Shown: in pieces, positions 44,201 through 59,200 of the stretch
Layout: every line of letters starts with the position of its first letter
Numbering within the stretch: position 1 is the stretch's first letter
Assembly: GCA_010645155.1 (NCBI GenBank)
Contig: JAAGOF010000064.1
Location: forward strand, 176,598 to 240,597
Source of the DNA: Tigriopus japonicus
Taxonomy: Eukaryota > Arthropoda > Copepoda > Harpacticoida > Harpacticidae
DNA length: 64,000 bases
Reading direction: 5' to 3'
Position numbers and translations under genes: made by a program
Notes under the pieces: generated by a model
The model's database searches: none
The model's input: the letters and a program-made list of their open reading frames with translations, nothing else
Told to the model about the DNA's origin: nothing

Positions 44201-47200
44201 AGGTGGCATTAGTGCCATAAAAAAAGCATTGACATAAATGGTCGGTCGTTTAGGGTTGACAAGGCAAGTAATACTTTCATTCCTTTTGTGAATCCATGTT
44301 ATCCAAGATGTATTGGTTCCTTTTGGTTGGAATTTTCTCAGTTTATAAAGGCCAGTAAGTACTCGCCGAAAACAAATTCAAACCCCTATTAACAAACTCC
44401 CAAAGTACGTGCAAAACGGCAAAATGCGGATACTAAAAAAGAGAAGGCATGGAAAGTCTAGTTTTTTAGGGTTAGTGTATTTATCCAGGTTTGATGACCG
44501 AGCCGGTTTCTTCTGAGTTGGGTGGAACGTCAGTATGATAAAGCAACCTTCTCTTTGGAGTTTCGTATTGTTTTTGTACACGTGACAGCGAACGTGTTCG
44601 TGATCCGCCCTGATTGTGATTATCGCCTCATTCAAGTTTTTTAACTGAGTTGTATTTTTGCTTGCTAGTATCATACGAACGTATGCTTATACTAATGTTC
44701 ATCAGTTCTGTTTCATACGTCCCTTCATGGCGGATCATAAGATGCTAAATTGTCAAGGAATCCATCGTACACCTGTTCACAAATTCGTTTTCGTCTTCCG
44801 CTTTTAAGCAAAGTTCTAGGCAACGGTGATTCTGTCTGTCGATCGGTAACAAACCACTTACCGCCGAATTCATAATGAATTCATTGTACTACAAGTACCA
44901 AATTGGTGTTGTCTCAAAACAGTAACAGTTGCTTTGTTCGGAGCAATGAAGGATGCAGTATTGGTAATGCAATCTCGTGCTTAACGGTTCATAAAGCTGA
45001 ACAACAGACGAAAATATTGCAATAGCAACGCTTAGTATCATTCAAAAATTAAAAACTTTGCTTATTTTAGGGTCGAACTCTCCATGCCAATTATGTTTTT
45101 TCTTGGGCGGCAGGGTCAAAACACTCGTAAAGGTGGATGACTTATTGATTTTTTTTCATGTCGAGCCTGAGAAAGCTTGTTTTTTTTTCTCCGAAATTTT
45201 CCACTTTTACGTATTAGAAATGCACGCTTGAAGACTTGATCACATGTTGAATTCTACAACTCCGAATTTATTTGTTGAGGATGATTATGACACCTTGATT
45301 TTTACCTTGTCTAGAGGGAAATTCTAATAGGAACCGTGCTTAGACATCCACTCTTCGTAGCGGGATATTTCAATATCGGAACAAGTGTTTTTGCACCTTT
45401 CCAAAGCGTCTTTGAAATCGTCTTGAGTGATGGGTTTGTCGATTTCTTCTTGCTTGATTTGTTTGAGCTCCTCCAAGGGCTTATTCTTGATGGCCTTTCG
45501 CATAGACATCATAGCCGCATCTCGGCATAAATTAGTTATATCTGACGCTGAATACGAATCCAAGTCGTCTGCAATTCTTTCCAAGTCCACCTCCTCTGAC
45601 ACTTTCATAGAAGACAAGCTAATGTCCAACAAGCTTCGCCGAGCCTCCCGATTTGGCATACCGATATGAATTCGCTTCTCGAATCGACGCCGGAAAGCCT
45701 CGTCGATCAACCAGGGGTAGTTTGTGGCGGCCAAGACCATCACCACTTTGGTCTCGTCTCCGTGCGAGCTTAGGCCATCCATTTGGGTTAGCAGTTCGGC
45801 CTTAAACCTTTTACTGGCCTCATGCTCCGAATCAGATCCTCTTTGGGAGCAAAGAGCATCGACCTCGTCGATGAAGATGATACTCGGGGCATGATATCGG
45901 GCCAATTCAAAGAGATGTTTCACCAGTTTCTCTGATTCTCCTCTGTATTTGGACGTCAGAGAGGAGGACGAGACGTTGAAAAACGTGGTCTTGCATTCAG
46001 AGGCCACAGCCTTGGCTAACATGGTCTTTCCGGTTCCAGGTGGGCCAATCATGAGTATGCCTTTCCAAGGTCTGCGAATGCCACGAAAGAATTCCGGCAT
46101 AATCAGGGGAAGAACCACGGCTTCTTGTAAGAGCGACTTGGCTTCATCCAAACCGGCAATATCACGCCAGTTCACCCTCAAGTCACTCGAGATGATATCA
46201 TTGGAGAGTTCATCCACCATGGTTTGATCCAATTTATTTCTTCTCGAAAACGATTCATAGCCTTGTGGGGACTTTTTCCGGTTCTCCCGTGTACTCTCCG
46301 ATACTGAGCGATTATTTTCTTTGTTCCCGATCCCACTACTCAAACTCGAAGGAGGTGAATCCGGATCGTTCTCCGGAATGCGACCGGTCTCTCGCCTCCG
46401 ACTGATCCGTTCCATGGACCGAGATCGGTTCTTTCTCTCGAAACCTCGCGCTCGAGCTGCTGGATTTGGAATGGCGGGCAGGAGCTTTTCCTTCTGTCGC
46501 AAGGAGTTCTTCCAGGCCCCCTCGGAGACACTACTTAATCTCCTGCCATGATCATGGTCCTTGCACAAAGCGGGTTGAGTGGGAACAGCGGATATGGCTC
46601 GGATGTTATCATGATGGACGATTCGGGGTCGATCAACTCGAGGATGATTCACACACCTGTAGGTCTGAGTTTTGGACACCGTGGTCAAACTTTTGCCAGA
46701 TGGTCCCATTCCCGCTCTTGTGGCCGTGGATGTGGAGGACCATTCCTGAGCTGCGGGCATCGTGACAATCTGACTTCGGAAGCTCTCGTTGAAATCCAGA
46801 AACTCTCGTATGAAGCTGTTGAAGAAGGTCATGGTGGCGGAGACCTCGAGTTTGTTGACTCAACACGTCAAAGCCCAAATAGGAACAGACATCGAATTCA
46901 AAAGTTGGGAGTCAGGGATCTGTGCGTCAGTGGGATTACCCCCTTTGGATTCGGTGGAACCACTAAACGACAATGTAGTAATACCCGTAATATGGTGTGT
47001 TCCGTCGGATAATCAGAGCAGATAATCAATGCACAAGGTGTGAGTCATTTTCAATAGTCTTGTGAAAGAACACCTTTAAGAGGCGCACTCGTGGCAATCC
47101 ACGGTGTGCCATACTTTGGAGAATGCCAGTTGGTCTGGCTCTCCCTAAGCGATGGTTACCTCCTTCAAGCTTTCCTTCAATTTCCACGCATGCTTTCAAG

Positions 47201-50200
47201 GTGGAACTAGAGGAATAATGCCTCTTATTAACAACGACCTTGTGACCATTTAATGACACGAGACTTTTTCTAGTTCAGGATCATTTCCCTTGAAACTTAT
47301 TTGTAATTGGAAACCCATGTTTTTGTCCATGTTCTCTTTGTGGTTGTCAAGAATCCTTGAATTGTCCCTGGTTCTCGTTTCAGTCCTTGGAAATAAATTA
47401 GAAAGCCCCGAAAACGCACAATGAATGATACCTGTCAAGGGCTCACCGACTTATGTGCGTGGGCCTCGACAAAGAGCGATTCTGTTGTCTCCGACAGGCT
47501 TTGCAGAATAGAGTTTTAGGTATTTTGCTACCTTTCATATGAGAGCAAACGAAACACTCGTCAACCAAGTTTATATTCGGAGATCGTCTTGCCTTCGTTT
47601 CATAATTAATGAATGCACTTCCCGGCAAGCTTGTAATTCACAAATTCACATCCACTCCATGGTCCTTGTTCCCAATTAAAGGAACACATCTCTAGACCTA
47701 ACATGGCATTGGCAAAGAAACCCTTTTCTGCAAAAACGTAAACCAATGCCTGGTGGTCATTGGCATGCTTTCATCCCTATGCAATTATTCTGATGATGAG
47801 TTTAGTATACTATGCATGCAATGTCGCCAGTGCCAATGTATCATTTCATCAGGCCTTGATAAAAATTGCATGACTAGCACGAACACTGACAATGGTGCTC
47901 TTAGGAACAACGGAACCAGGTACTTACTTAGTACGTATGCACGGTTTCAACGAAATCATAGTTTTGGCGTTTTTTCGTCGCCTCCCCCACACAATTGCTC
48001 ATTATTCGTGACAGAGCCTTGATAAAATACTAAATGAGTTCAAGTCCTCAAGGCTAAGCCCAAAAAAAGTTTCACGTTTAAACTCACATTCCCAACAAAG
48101 AATACTCTGCGTCTCTTTGTCATTGAACAGTCCTTTTTCTTTGGTTTCTCTCACCTCATTGTTATATGAAGGGCTGAAATGGAGAACCGGAAAATTAAGA
48201 GACTTAACAAAGCATTCAATGGTACTAATCATCCTGCTTTATCATATTTGTTATTTCCGGTAATCCATATTCAAACATACGTTTAGCGTTTAGATCAAAG
48301 GTATGGGCGGTAAAAAGGGCTTTTAGCTTGCAGTTTAATTGGAACTGACAAATTTGAAGACTTATTGAGAATGAAATATGCATTTTTCGCTGTGCTATAG
48401 GTTCTGGAAAATTGATTTTCAAGCTCTCTTGAGAGCGAGTGTCAAATTGCCCTTGAAATTTTTTGCAGCCCTTTTGCAATTGCTAAAGGGAGCCTTTGTA
48501 AAGCCAGATTTCTTTATTTCCCAATGGTTTTATGCGCAAAGCGAGCGTCCGTCGTATGCAATTGTGTGTGTAGTTAAAATGCGATTCATTTCCTTTTCTA
48601 GGCTTTCACATGATTCCCAAGCTTCCGTCCATTTTCCCCGAATCTTGCCTTTTGATCGTGATTGGTATCATCATTGGAGTCCTCTTGGTGGCCACCAGCG
48701 ATGAAGTGCCCTCCACTTTGACGCCGGACAGTTTCTTTTTGTTCATGTTACCACCGATTATTCTAGATGCGGGATACTTTATGCCTAATCGGCTCTTTTT
48801 CGATCATTTGGGCACAATTCTCCTCATGGCTGTGGTCGGAACTATCTTCAACATGTTGACCATTGGTAAGGAAATCAAGATGACAATGAGAACACTTTCT
48901 ACGTGGTGATGACATGACTCTTTCCCCTGTTGGAGTATGAGCTTCAAGAGTGTTTTGCCAACTATTTCTGTCACTTGTTGCCATCGGGAAGTTTCCTGTT
49001 GGACTTCTTTGAAGTACATGCACGAGAGCTTCAAGTATACCATAGTGTTCATCTTAACCCATGCATGCACACATGGCAAAGCAAGCAACAAACTAGCCTA
49101 ACATTGTTTTCTTGCTCATCTTGTCAAACTTTTTAATTAAAGGGTCTTCATTGTACGCCCTTGGACAAACTGGAATTTTCGGCCCTGATCCTCCGGGTAT
49201 TTTGGAGACTTTCCTCTTTGCATCGCTCATTGTGGCCGTCGATCCAGTGGCTGTTTTGGCCGTCTTTGAGGAGATTCACGTCAACGAGATCTTGTACATC
49301 GTGGTATTTGGCGAGTCTCTTCTCAACGATGCCGTCACTGTGGTGAGTGGCTTTTCAATGAACTACTTACAATATCAACAAGCAGAACTAACCTAAACTC
49401 ATGGAAATGTAATTTGAACACTACTTATTCTAGGTTTTGTATCACATGTTCGAAGCTTACGTGGAGATAGGGGAAGAAAATGTCAAAAGCACAGATCTAC
49501 TCAAAGGTTTGGCCAGTTTCATAGTGGTCGCCGGAGGTGGAACCATAATTGGCATCATCTGGGGATTCGTGACTGGCTTTGTCACTCGATTTACCAACCA
49601 TGCTCGCGTCCTGGAACCTCTATTTGTTTTTATCATGGCCTATATGTCCTATTTGAACGCTGAGATCTTCCACATGTCCGGAATTTTGGCGTAAGTTCCA
49701 CATTTGTGCGTTGTTCGAGTTCCCATTGGTCTTTGGTAAAAGCAGTTGAAGAAGAGTCGTTATGGTGGTGTACTACAATTGGTTTTACTATTGGTTTTCC
49801 CGTATCTAATTTGCGCCAGTATTGCAAGTTTAGTTTTGCTTGCGCCATAGGCCTCAAAATGGCCGTTGAGCGATTTTGGAGAAGAGCTACAGTACAATAA
49901 TCGGTCGAGTTGCCAAGCAATCCCACATTTATGGGGTCCCTTGAGTTTCTTTCGTTTTGGTCCATAATATCCTAGCATATAGATTAGAAAGCTAGCTGTT
50001 GCGGGTGAGAAAGATTAGGCGAGACAAACATCGGAAACGAATCAGCCTGCCATGTGGTAACGGAGAAGTTTGAAACTTCGAGCAGCCCCAAAACGATGTG
50101 CTTAGTCCATCAAGGTAGCTAACTTTAGGCCATTTGTTTAGTTCGCTTAAGTGGTGAAAGTTTGGAGAAAGACTTTTTTCTGGCTATATTTTAGCTCTCC

Positions 50201-53200
50201 TTGCATGACACCCCATCAATTCTTGGTTGTTTTCAAATCAAAAAGTTTTCTTCATTTTTTAACTTTTGTTCCACCGTGGAAAAAAAAAATTCTTGCGTTG
50301 GTATCATTGTGGTCAGACAATTCCTAGTAGGTTCATGTGCTAACCAATTTATTTGATGCTCCTAAGAGCAAACGAGGCACTGGGTTTGGTTCAAATCTGC
50401 CATTTCCTGAAATAACTTGGGGTAATATCTGTCTTGACTGTTGAAAAATCCACGAGTTCCCTGCATTTCCGTTTGCAATTCCAAACATTTTAGGTAACAT
50501 GTTAACTTCACAAATCAAATAACTCGATTGAGTTATCAAAAAATCAAGTCAAGAAAACTGTTGTTAAGTACACTCCTAGATTACTGCGTTGTGATTGAAC
50601 CGTAGCACTTGTTCTGATAATTTACTCAATGACTGTTAAAATGACTTGGTTTTGGTACATTCGAGCTGTTTGAATTCATGCAGTTAATAGGCAACCTTTT
50701 ATTCAGCCTCAAATGAAAAATGAACCATTTTTAGTCTGTCTTCTATCCATTTAACAACAATCCAACACAACTGACAATGTCGAGCTCGTCATCATCGTTT
50801 GTTATCCATATTAACCGGGACATCTCTTGCTACGTACATCTGACCTTGACCATCTCACAATTGCTCGTCCATTTAAGATTGAATTTGAAATTAAGTTTTT
50901 TTTTAGTTCCTGCAGAATGTTGTAACTCCTGTAAGAAGGAGTAAAGGAGTGTTCATGCAATTCCCAAGATCACGATTTTGTCTTCCATGCATTGGCATTT
51001 TTTGTAACTTTTGCATTCGCAAATTTTCGTGAACTTGTTTAGTTTGGAAAATTCTTTGGGATCTGTATAGTTATTTTGATCCTGGCTGCTTTTAACAACG
51101 ATGGTTGTTTGACTTCCCCTTAACTGTTTAAGTCTATTTGGTTGCGTGAAGAAAATATAGAGTGAAGCAACCATTTCGACAAAAAGGTTGGTAAGAAATC
51201 CCATTTAACTGGATGGTTGCACAATCTTTCAGAATCACTTTCTGCGGCATTACCATGAAGAATTATGTGGAACGCAATATATCCTCCAAATCCCAGACCA
51301 CTCTGAAATATGGCTTGAAAATGTTGAGCAGCTCGTCTGAAACCATCATCTTCATGTTCTTGGGTGTGGCCACCATTCACGACAACCACGATTGGAACTG
51401 GGCCTTTGTCATCCTCACCATTGCTCTTTGTAGCTTCTTTAGAATCCTGGGTGAGTGTCTGAAGACCCACTGTCTAATCCAAATTGCCAAAAGAGGATTG
51501 GAAGATTTGATGCCGGTATTGCTTAGTGTGTATCCTTTCTCTTAAGGCTTGAAATCTCTCACAAAGTCGGAGATCCATTTATTTTTCTTTTATTTGAGTG
51601 ATCTCGTTAATCCTTGGATCGCATTCGATGGAAAGTCATTTGGTGGGAGTGGGAAACGGAAGCAAAACGTGATTCCGTATTTTCTTTCCATATCTAACGT
51701 CTTTCGAAGCATCAAAGATGATCCCCTTGGGAGCTTCTTTTGTTCCCTGTTTTTTTCTTCTTGGCATGCTTGTATGTTGACTGAAAGAAAACCATTTCGA
51801 ACCGTAACATATTTTCCAATTTCAGGTGTGTTACTTTTGTCGGCCTTAGCCAACCAATACCGATTGCACAAATTAAAGGCTGTGGACCAATTTGTGATGA
51901 TGTACGGTGGATTGCGAGGCGCTGTGGCTTTTGCCTTAGTATTGCTCATTGACAAGAAGGTAGGTCATGATAGAATGGAAGGTTGAACGTCCTGAGGTGA
52001 TTAACCTGAAAAGGGAGTGTCCCAAATAGGGTTTGATTTTTGTTCATGATATTGGTATGCCCTCAGTACTAGGGAGGGGATGACATGTGGCCTGATATTG
52101 ATCGTTCAAAAAGGGAGCACTGGCATTCTTGCACTTCTTAATTCATTCGAAAGTCTATGTATGTTATTACTCAATGAAAGGAAATTAGAAAATGTGATTT
52201 CATCTGTCTCCGGGTTAGGGATTTTATGGAACTTCTGGAGCGTGAGAGCCTTCACTCAGCAGAGCCTTCACACAGCAGAGCCTTCATTGCACACTACTGA
52301 CAATGTGATATTATATTGGATTAGAAGGCAGGTAGAAAATCCATTAGATGTAATGGCTATTCAAGTGCATTGTAGAATGTGGAGTAATCAAGGGCCAGAA
52401 TGTGGCGTTAAATGGAAATGACCAAAACACCCCGTTGAGATTAGGCAAGCGAATGCACGTGATGTAGCAGTTATGAAACTGTATCATATGGCCTAGTCTT
52501 TTGACAACACCTTTGAAGTCCCTAGAATTTTAGGAAGATTTAAAATGAAAAAGTTCCTTTTTCCGTTTCCCTTTTGTATGGAAGGACATACAGGGGTAGG
52601 CGTTATTATGCTTGCGGCCACTTTGACCAACTAAGTCAATTCAAACCATTGTTATGTTTTGAAAATTCTTTAAACATTTGCCACGAAGTGACTTACTTCA
52701 ATTTTGCCAGAGAAGAGTGCAATCCTCGTATCCGAAGCGATAACAGGTTGGTTAATTTTTGCTGCTTTGAACAAGGATGTTAATTTTGGAGTGAACTTTC
52801 ATGGTTTCCCTGTAGAAACTTGGAGCCTCACAAGCCTCATTTCATTTGAAGTAAGTTAGGAACCGAGAAAACATCAGCAAAGACCTTGGGTCGCCCAAGA
52901 ATCCCTGGGTCGCCAGACCCATCTTGCGTTGTTTTCCAACATGGTTGCCAGGACATAATCTTTGATGCCACTTTTTGGCCACATATCAACTCTGTGCTTC
53001 GATGGCTATCATGTTGTCGAAATGGATCATTTCTCCAAAATGGGTGCCATTTAAGCTTAAAGATGCCACTCGAAAGAAGATAATCTTCGAGGAAAAGGAC
53101 TTACGATTTTGCCGAAAAAACTGGCATCGTTTGTCTCGCCCTGGCAACCCTGCTGGAAATCAACGTAACATGGGTCTGGTGGCACAAGATCTTTGCTGAT

Positions 53201-56200
53201 GTTTTTCTCGTTTCATTAAGCAAGTTTTAGGAGTATTCAAGTATTGTATTGTATTTATACAATATATTACTTATTTCAAATATGTCATGGTATGCAGTTC
53301 TTAGCTTGAATTATAAACTGCACGAGTGTTAACGCCCAACCCTGTATAGTGGGCAACAGGTTTTATCCCTCTCTCCCAACGAAAAAGTTAATCACACCAT
53401 TTCAACGTTACACTCTTATTTTCATAAAACGATGATTGATTTCCCAATTGAGTTGAACTTCAAAAGAAAGAGATTTAAAAGTTAATACCGAAAATACTTT
53501 TTCTTTAATGTGACACACCTGACAACTGTGTACCGTAGAAGCTCATTTTGGGTGGTCGGCAAATAGTCGGAAAATGAGCCTTTGTGGTTAAATATGAGTC
53601 GTTCATCTATCGTTCCAACGCAAAGTCAACATTTGGAGAACTGTTTTCACAGAGTCCTTGTATTTGAGGACCCTTTTAATCCCTGCCAAGGGCTTTTGGC
53701 CTCTTGGGCCCCCTTATTTCATTCCCTTTATATTCCTTTTGCAAGGTCCCTCATCGCTCACACAAAGCTGCATTTCATTTGGCCTGACTCTAACTCTTGG
53801 CAGTTCTCTACCTCACATCATAATCATATGGGGCACCCTAATTTTTACATTAGTTGATACCTTAAGCTATTTTTTTCTTACCCTTTTCCAGAGTGTTCCC
53901 CATGCCGCTATGTTCGTAACTACGACGATCGCCGTCATTTACTGGACCGTATTTGTACAAGGGATCACAATTAAACCATTGGTGAAGTTCCTTCGCGTTA
54001 AAACGGCCTCTGAGAAAGATCCCACCATGAATGAGAGAATCGCTGGAAGATTTATGGATCACGTCGTGTCTGGGATGGAAGGCATTTTGGGCGAATTAGG
54101 CAATCTCAGGTATGAGCAAAGTGCAACTCTTAGATTGAGATGATCAACCAGGAAAAACTGAAGCAACCCATGGATGCCTTGAAACATATATTTACCTGGC
54201 CAATAATGGCTAAACCGTCAACTTTTACGATAATCTCGGTCAACTGATTTCATTCGGAAGGGGAAAAACAATGAATTGGGTCGACCTAAATCAGATTTTC
54301 ATTGAGATTCAAGATTTTTATCTGCATATTTGATGGGGACGGACAGATTGTCGCATACTTGTGATGAACTGAACCAAAAAAACAGGAAATTTTGAAACCT
54401 TTGTTTGAGAACAGAAAAAAGGAAGAGAATGGGAAAGGGAGTAGGTTTCCCATGAGAGATGGACAAACATTGTTATTTGCCAAAGTTCAACATTGGAAAT
54501 CTAGATCACGGAAAGGCTCAGCAGTGAGTTGGAATGCATTAATATTCTCATTCGGGATTGAGGAAACGAGCAAGGAGTTTTCAAATTGATAGGGACAAGC
54601 AAGCATTGAATGAAAACTGCTTCATTGATTTGAAAGATCCTGTTCTCCAGCCTCAATTGGCTACTTTGTGATTCAGATTTCTTCTTTAGAAGCATCCATG
54701 TGCTCCAATAATCCTTGGTACTAATTGTACTTCGCCAACACGGGGCAAAGATTAATTAAAGAGGAATTATCCTGGGTGGTTGCGACTGATTGGATTCCTC
54801 TATCTTGGATTACCGATTTTTTCTTCATTTTTCTCGCATTTCTTCCAGACTCCGTGATATGTACAAGTATTTCGACACAAAGTACATCAAACCTTGTTTG
54901 CTTCGTGAGAATCAGTACAAAGATCCCAAGATCATCGAGACTTTTGAGAATCTCACCAACAAGGATGCTGTGGAGTTCATGAAGCGCAATCCGACCCAAT
55001 TCGCCGGTTTGAAATCCATGGTAGATCTCACTCAAGCGAGTTCCACGTCCAATTTCATGGCTGCAAACAGTTCCTATGGACTGTAAGATATGTTTGAGCG
55101 TTTAGATCTTAACTAGTACCATTTCAATTTGTCTTTTTTCTCTACTTTGCCTCGAAAAATAGGGGAATGGGTGCCTCCAACGACAATCTGGATATGAAGG
55201 AATTGGGCTACACTCCCTCTCGAAAGGATATTACTGAGAATAAGATCCATCACATGTTGTCCGAGAACATGTTCATGCCTCGCGCTCGGGTAAAACGATT
55301 TTTATATCTACATGCAGGTAGTGCCTGTTTTGGGGCTTCTCAATTCAATTTCCATGGCCTTAGATTTGGTTGTTTTAAGGTATTCGAAGTCCCCTTGAAG
55401 CTCCCTAGCTAGACGCATATCGAGGAATGAACCAGAGGCTAGTTTTTTAAGCGTCAAGATCTCAAGATCGAACTTACAGTATTAAAGTACGATCTTAAGA
55501 TCGATCTTTGCGTCCTAAAAAACTAGCCTCAGGATTTCCTCGCAATGAGAATGAAATTCCTTTTTCCTGTTTTCGTTGCAATAGCAATAGTTGTTCTTGT
55601 GAGTTGAAGAATGTTGGCTTTTAGTTCCTCAATGAGGCGCATATATCTTGAGTTGTCTCTTTATCTAGAGCCCAACTTCGAAAGCATTTTGGAAAATTTC
55701 GACGAAACGTGAAAGAGAACTTTTGTTGCAGAGTACTTTCATATTTCAGTAATTATCTTTGATGAAATTATTGCGACTTTGAAACTAACAACATTCATAA
55801 AGATAGAGCACATATTTTGCTTGATGCAGTCAAGTCTCCATCAAATGAACACAATGTGCAGGCGTGTTTTGTTAACTCAATGAGGAATTTCACTTTTTGG
55901 AGAGAAAAAAATAATAAAGAAGTAGCAAATTGGTTCACTTAAAGGAGAGTGAATTTTAACACTTCTTTGAGATTACTTAAAATCAAAGTTGGGCAAAGGC
56001 ATATTGTTGGGCAATAGCAAGATTGTTCTTAGTTCAACATTTAGTCTGATTTCAAGAGACAATCGACGGATGTAAGATAAGATCGATCTTAGAGTATACC
56101 AAAATCAAGTCAAATTAACATTCGTCGAGTATACGCTCGCCCCAGCTGCAGTGTTTCAAACACAGGAGCTGTCTGTAAATGGACAGAAGTGTGTGAATAG

Positions 56201-59200
56201 GCTGTCAATAGACTGCATAGACAGTCTCGAGTAAACCTTAAGACCCGTTAATCTGACTCGATTTTTGCGCACTCTAAAAAAATAGTAAAAGGAAATCGTG
56301 TATGCATTAACAAGCGCGCGGCCTACTTCGGTCAGCAGGAAAGGTATTCTTTCTGTACGTATATCAAGAGATATACTTATATCGAGTACTAATACATTCA
56401 GCTTTGGCTGAATAACGTTTCTTTCTCATGTCCCTTTCTTACATCATCCATCATTACTTTTTAAAGCGCTTTGAGATCTCTGGAGGGTCTGTGTGTCGGT
56501 ATTTCTATGTGTCTCCACCTATATTATCATCTTTCTTGATGGCCGTTTCAGCCTCGCCGAATGTCGTACAGCCGCCATGCCGTGGATGACGAGGATCTGG
56601 CCATGAACCACGACGTGAATTATCGAGTTCACATGCAAGTCCGACGAATGGTCAGCGAGAACAAGAAGAAGCGCAGGCGTCAACGACAAAAACCTAATGG
56701 CAATGTGACGAACGGAAACTCCGTAAGTGTGTGTGTGTGTATACGTATGTGTATGTGTCTGCCTTCTGATATCGAATGTACTTTCTTGGTATTCGAATCT
56801 ACGTCAGAGGGTGAAAGTCCCTCGGGATTATTGAGCTTACCATGTTTTGAGCGCTCACTTTTGGCTCAAGTCGAGTAAGAGCTCAAGCATAGAGTAATTT
56901 ACAGTCAGAGATATCAAATATACGTAGACCTAAGACAAATCTGAATGAATTTGAGGCAGATAAGTTCAAAGGTCCGTGAAAAATGTCGAACCAATCACCA
57001 ATTAACTTTGATTAACTACCCTGAACCCTTATCATTCCTTAATAATTGTACCTATCAATGATATTTTAGGATTGGACATAACCAGAAAAGTCCCTCTAGG
57101 TCCAAGTAATAATCTTCCATATACACGGAAGCTATTAAGAATGATTCAAGGCTTCTAGTCCATACTCTACGAGGTACTCTGACATGAAAAAATGTTATCC
57201 AAGGCTCGAGAAAAATCATGTGTCAAATACAAATTCTTGCTTTTCGGTGAAGGAAACGCAATTCCTTAGCCCGCCAATTTTACTTCGAAGAATTTCGAAA
57301 CCATTCCAGAACATTCGGAGAAAAGAAAATGGAATGTCCTGAATGAGGGACAGATTTCTTCTCTTCCTCCGTCCTTTGGTATTGGATTGTGTTGATTCTA
57401 ATCAAAGTGTCATCATCTACGTACTACGAAGGGAACCCCTAAAAATGGAGAAAAATCTTGGAAGGATCTTTTTGTGATCCTTCCTTAGGCTTTCTCTTGG
57501 CCTGATTGGCTGCTGACCCAATTGTCCAAGTTCTCACCATCATACTACTTCGGAAGCCTGAGTCTAGAAATAGATCATTTTAAGTCTTACATAAGTGAAT
57601 GGCCTGAAGACACTCAAAAGTGTCCACATCCTCACGGCTAAATGACTATGCATCGGCTATTTTATTCTACATAAGAGACTTTCACAATATCGAAAACAGG
57701 GCTTGCCAAACTATTGTTTTCTGATAGCACGGACATACTTGGACAAAATTGACATATTGGAATTTGACCTACCATTTGAAGTTTCAGCTTTCCCAAATTC
57801 TCTAGGAGTCCTGCTTTTGTGTTGTGTTGGAAAAGCGAAGAATTTGTGTTGGCTGAAAATGATCTCAATCTCCGATTCATCCATTTTCTGGGTTTTATTT
57901 TTTCATAGGTGAGGTTTGAAAATGAAATGGAAAACCGCGGAGTCAATGGCTTGAGGGTTCGAGGCTCTTCCAAAATGCTCCAGGATGAGATCATCCACGA
58001 AGCCATTAATGAGCGATACGAAAGGGAGCACTCTGACATTCCCAGTGGAGATGAGAACGACGATGACGATGAGGGTGGCATCGTCTTTGCTCCCAAGCAA
58101 TCCCAATCCATCAGTGGACTCGGTGAGTTGAAGCATGGCCACCTTGGCAGCAGTCTCTGATCCCGAATTTGATGTGTTGTTTTCATTTTTCTATTTTTAT
58201 CGTTACTCACCCATCCTTGCGCACAGTATTATACATTTTAATTTTCACAACTCTCCCAGAATGATTCATAAATAATATCTTCAGCTCTCCGGCGTGTTCC
58301 GGTAAATAATCCCCTTACGATCAGCCTTTTCTGTGTTCGTTCGAGAGGTTTGCCGATTAAAATCATGCTAACTGGATTGTCTATGATGCTTCTTGTTGCA
58401 AAAAGGTGTAAAATTGAGTCAAAATTAAGTAACATCGCTCAAACCTGTGACGACATTCAATTTCAAGAGCTTCAAGAATCACTGCCGCTGATGTTCTGAT
58501 GACGCTTCTTTCCCATGAGCTTCTATAATTCAATGTAAAGGTTAAGGGGACAATATGATTGGATTTGGCAAACCTCTCGCCTATTTTGTCTTCGTCATTC
58601 TTCCATAATCCACGTCTTTTCAATCTTGTTCACATGCTCTAATCCACAACCACCATAACACCAACATCTACTACTACTACCAATATTAACATGATGACAC
58701 TCTTGCTATCTTTGATGGCGATGGCAATGATGTTGATGACGATGATGATCCAACAGGGCCTAGCGATAGTCCAATGGTTCCGAGCGTGCATCATCGTCTG
58801 CCACCCGGTCAAAGTCCGGCCATTTCCCATAAGTCGTTTCTGCCACTTCCATTTGACCGGGTGAGCACGGTGCCCGTTGCCACGCCTTGGTTGGTCAAAG
58901 GTAAGCCGTCACTCGGGGCAAAGACAGAGGGAGTGCTGTAGACGGTAGTGTATATAATGACATGTGGGCAAAATAACCCTGTACAATTAGTTGTGTACAG
59001 GCCAAGATGCATTTTACATAGCTGAATGAATGTTGTTTAGTAGTGATGGTGAACTTTGGACAAGGAGAGATTGTTGGTGATGGTAGTACCCGGACCTTCT
59101 GCTTTCGTGACAATGATTGGTGATAAACGATGGCCGCTATTGTATCGACAAGCTTAGCTTAAAATTAAAAACTTATCTTGATTTTAAATTGATTGAATAG

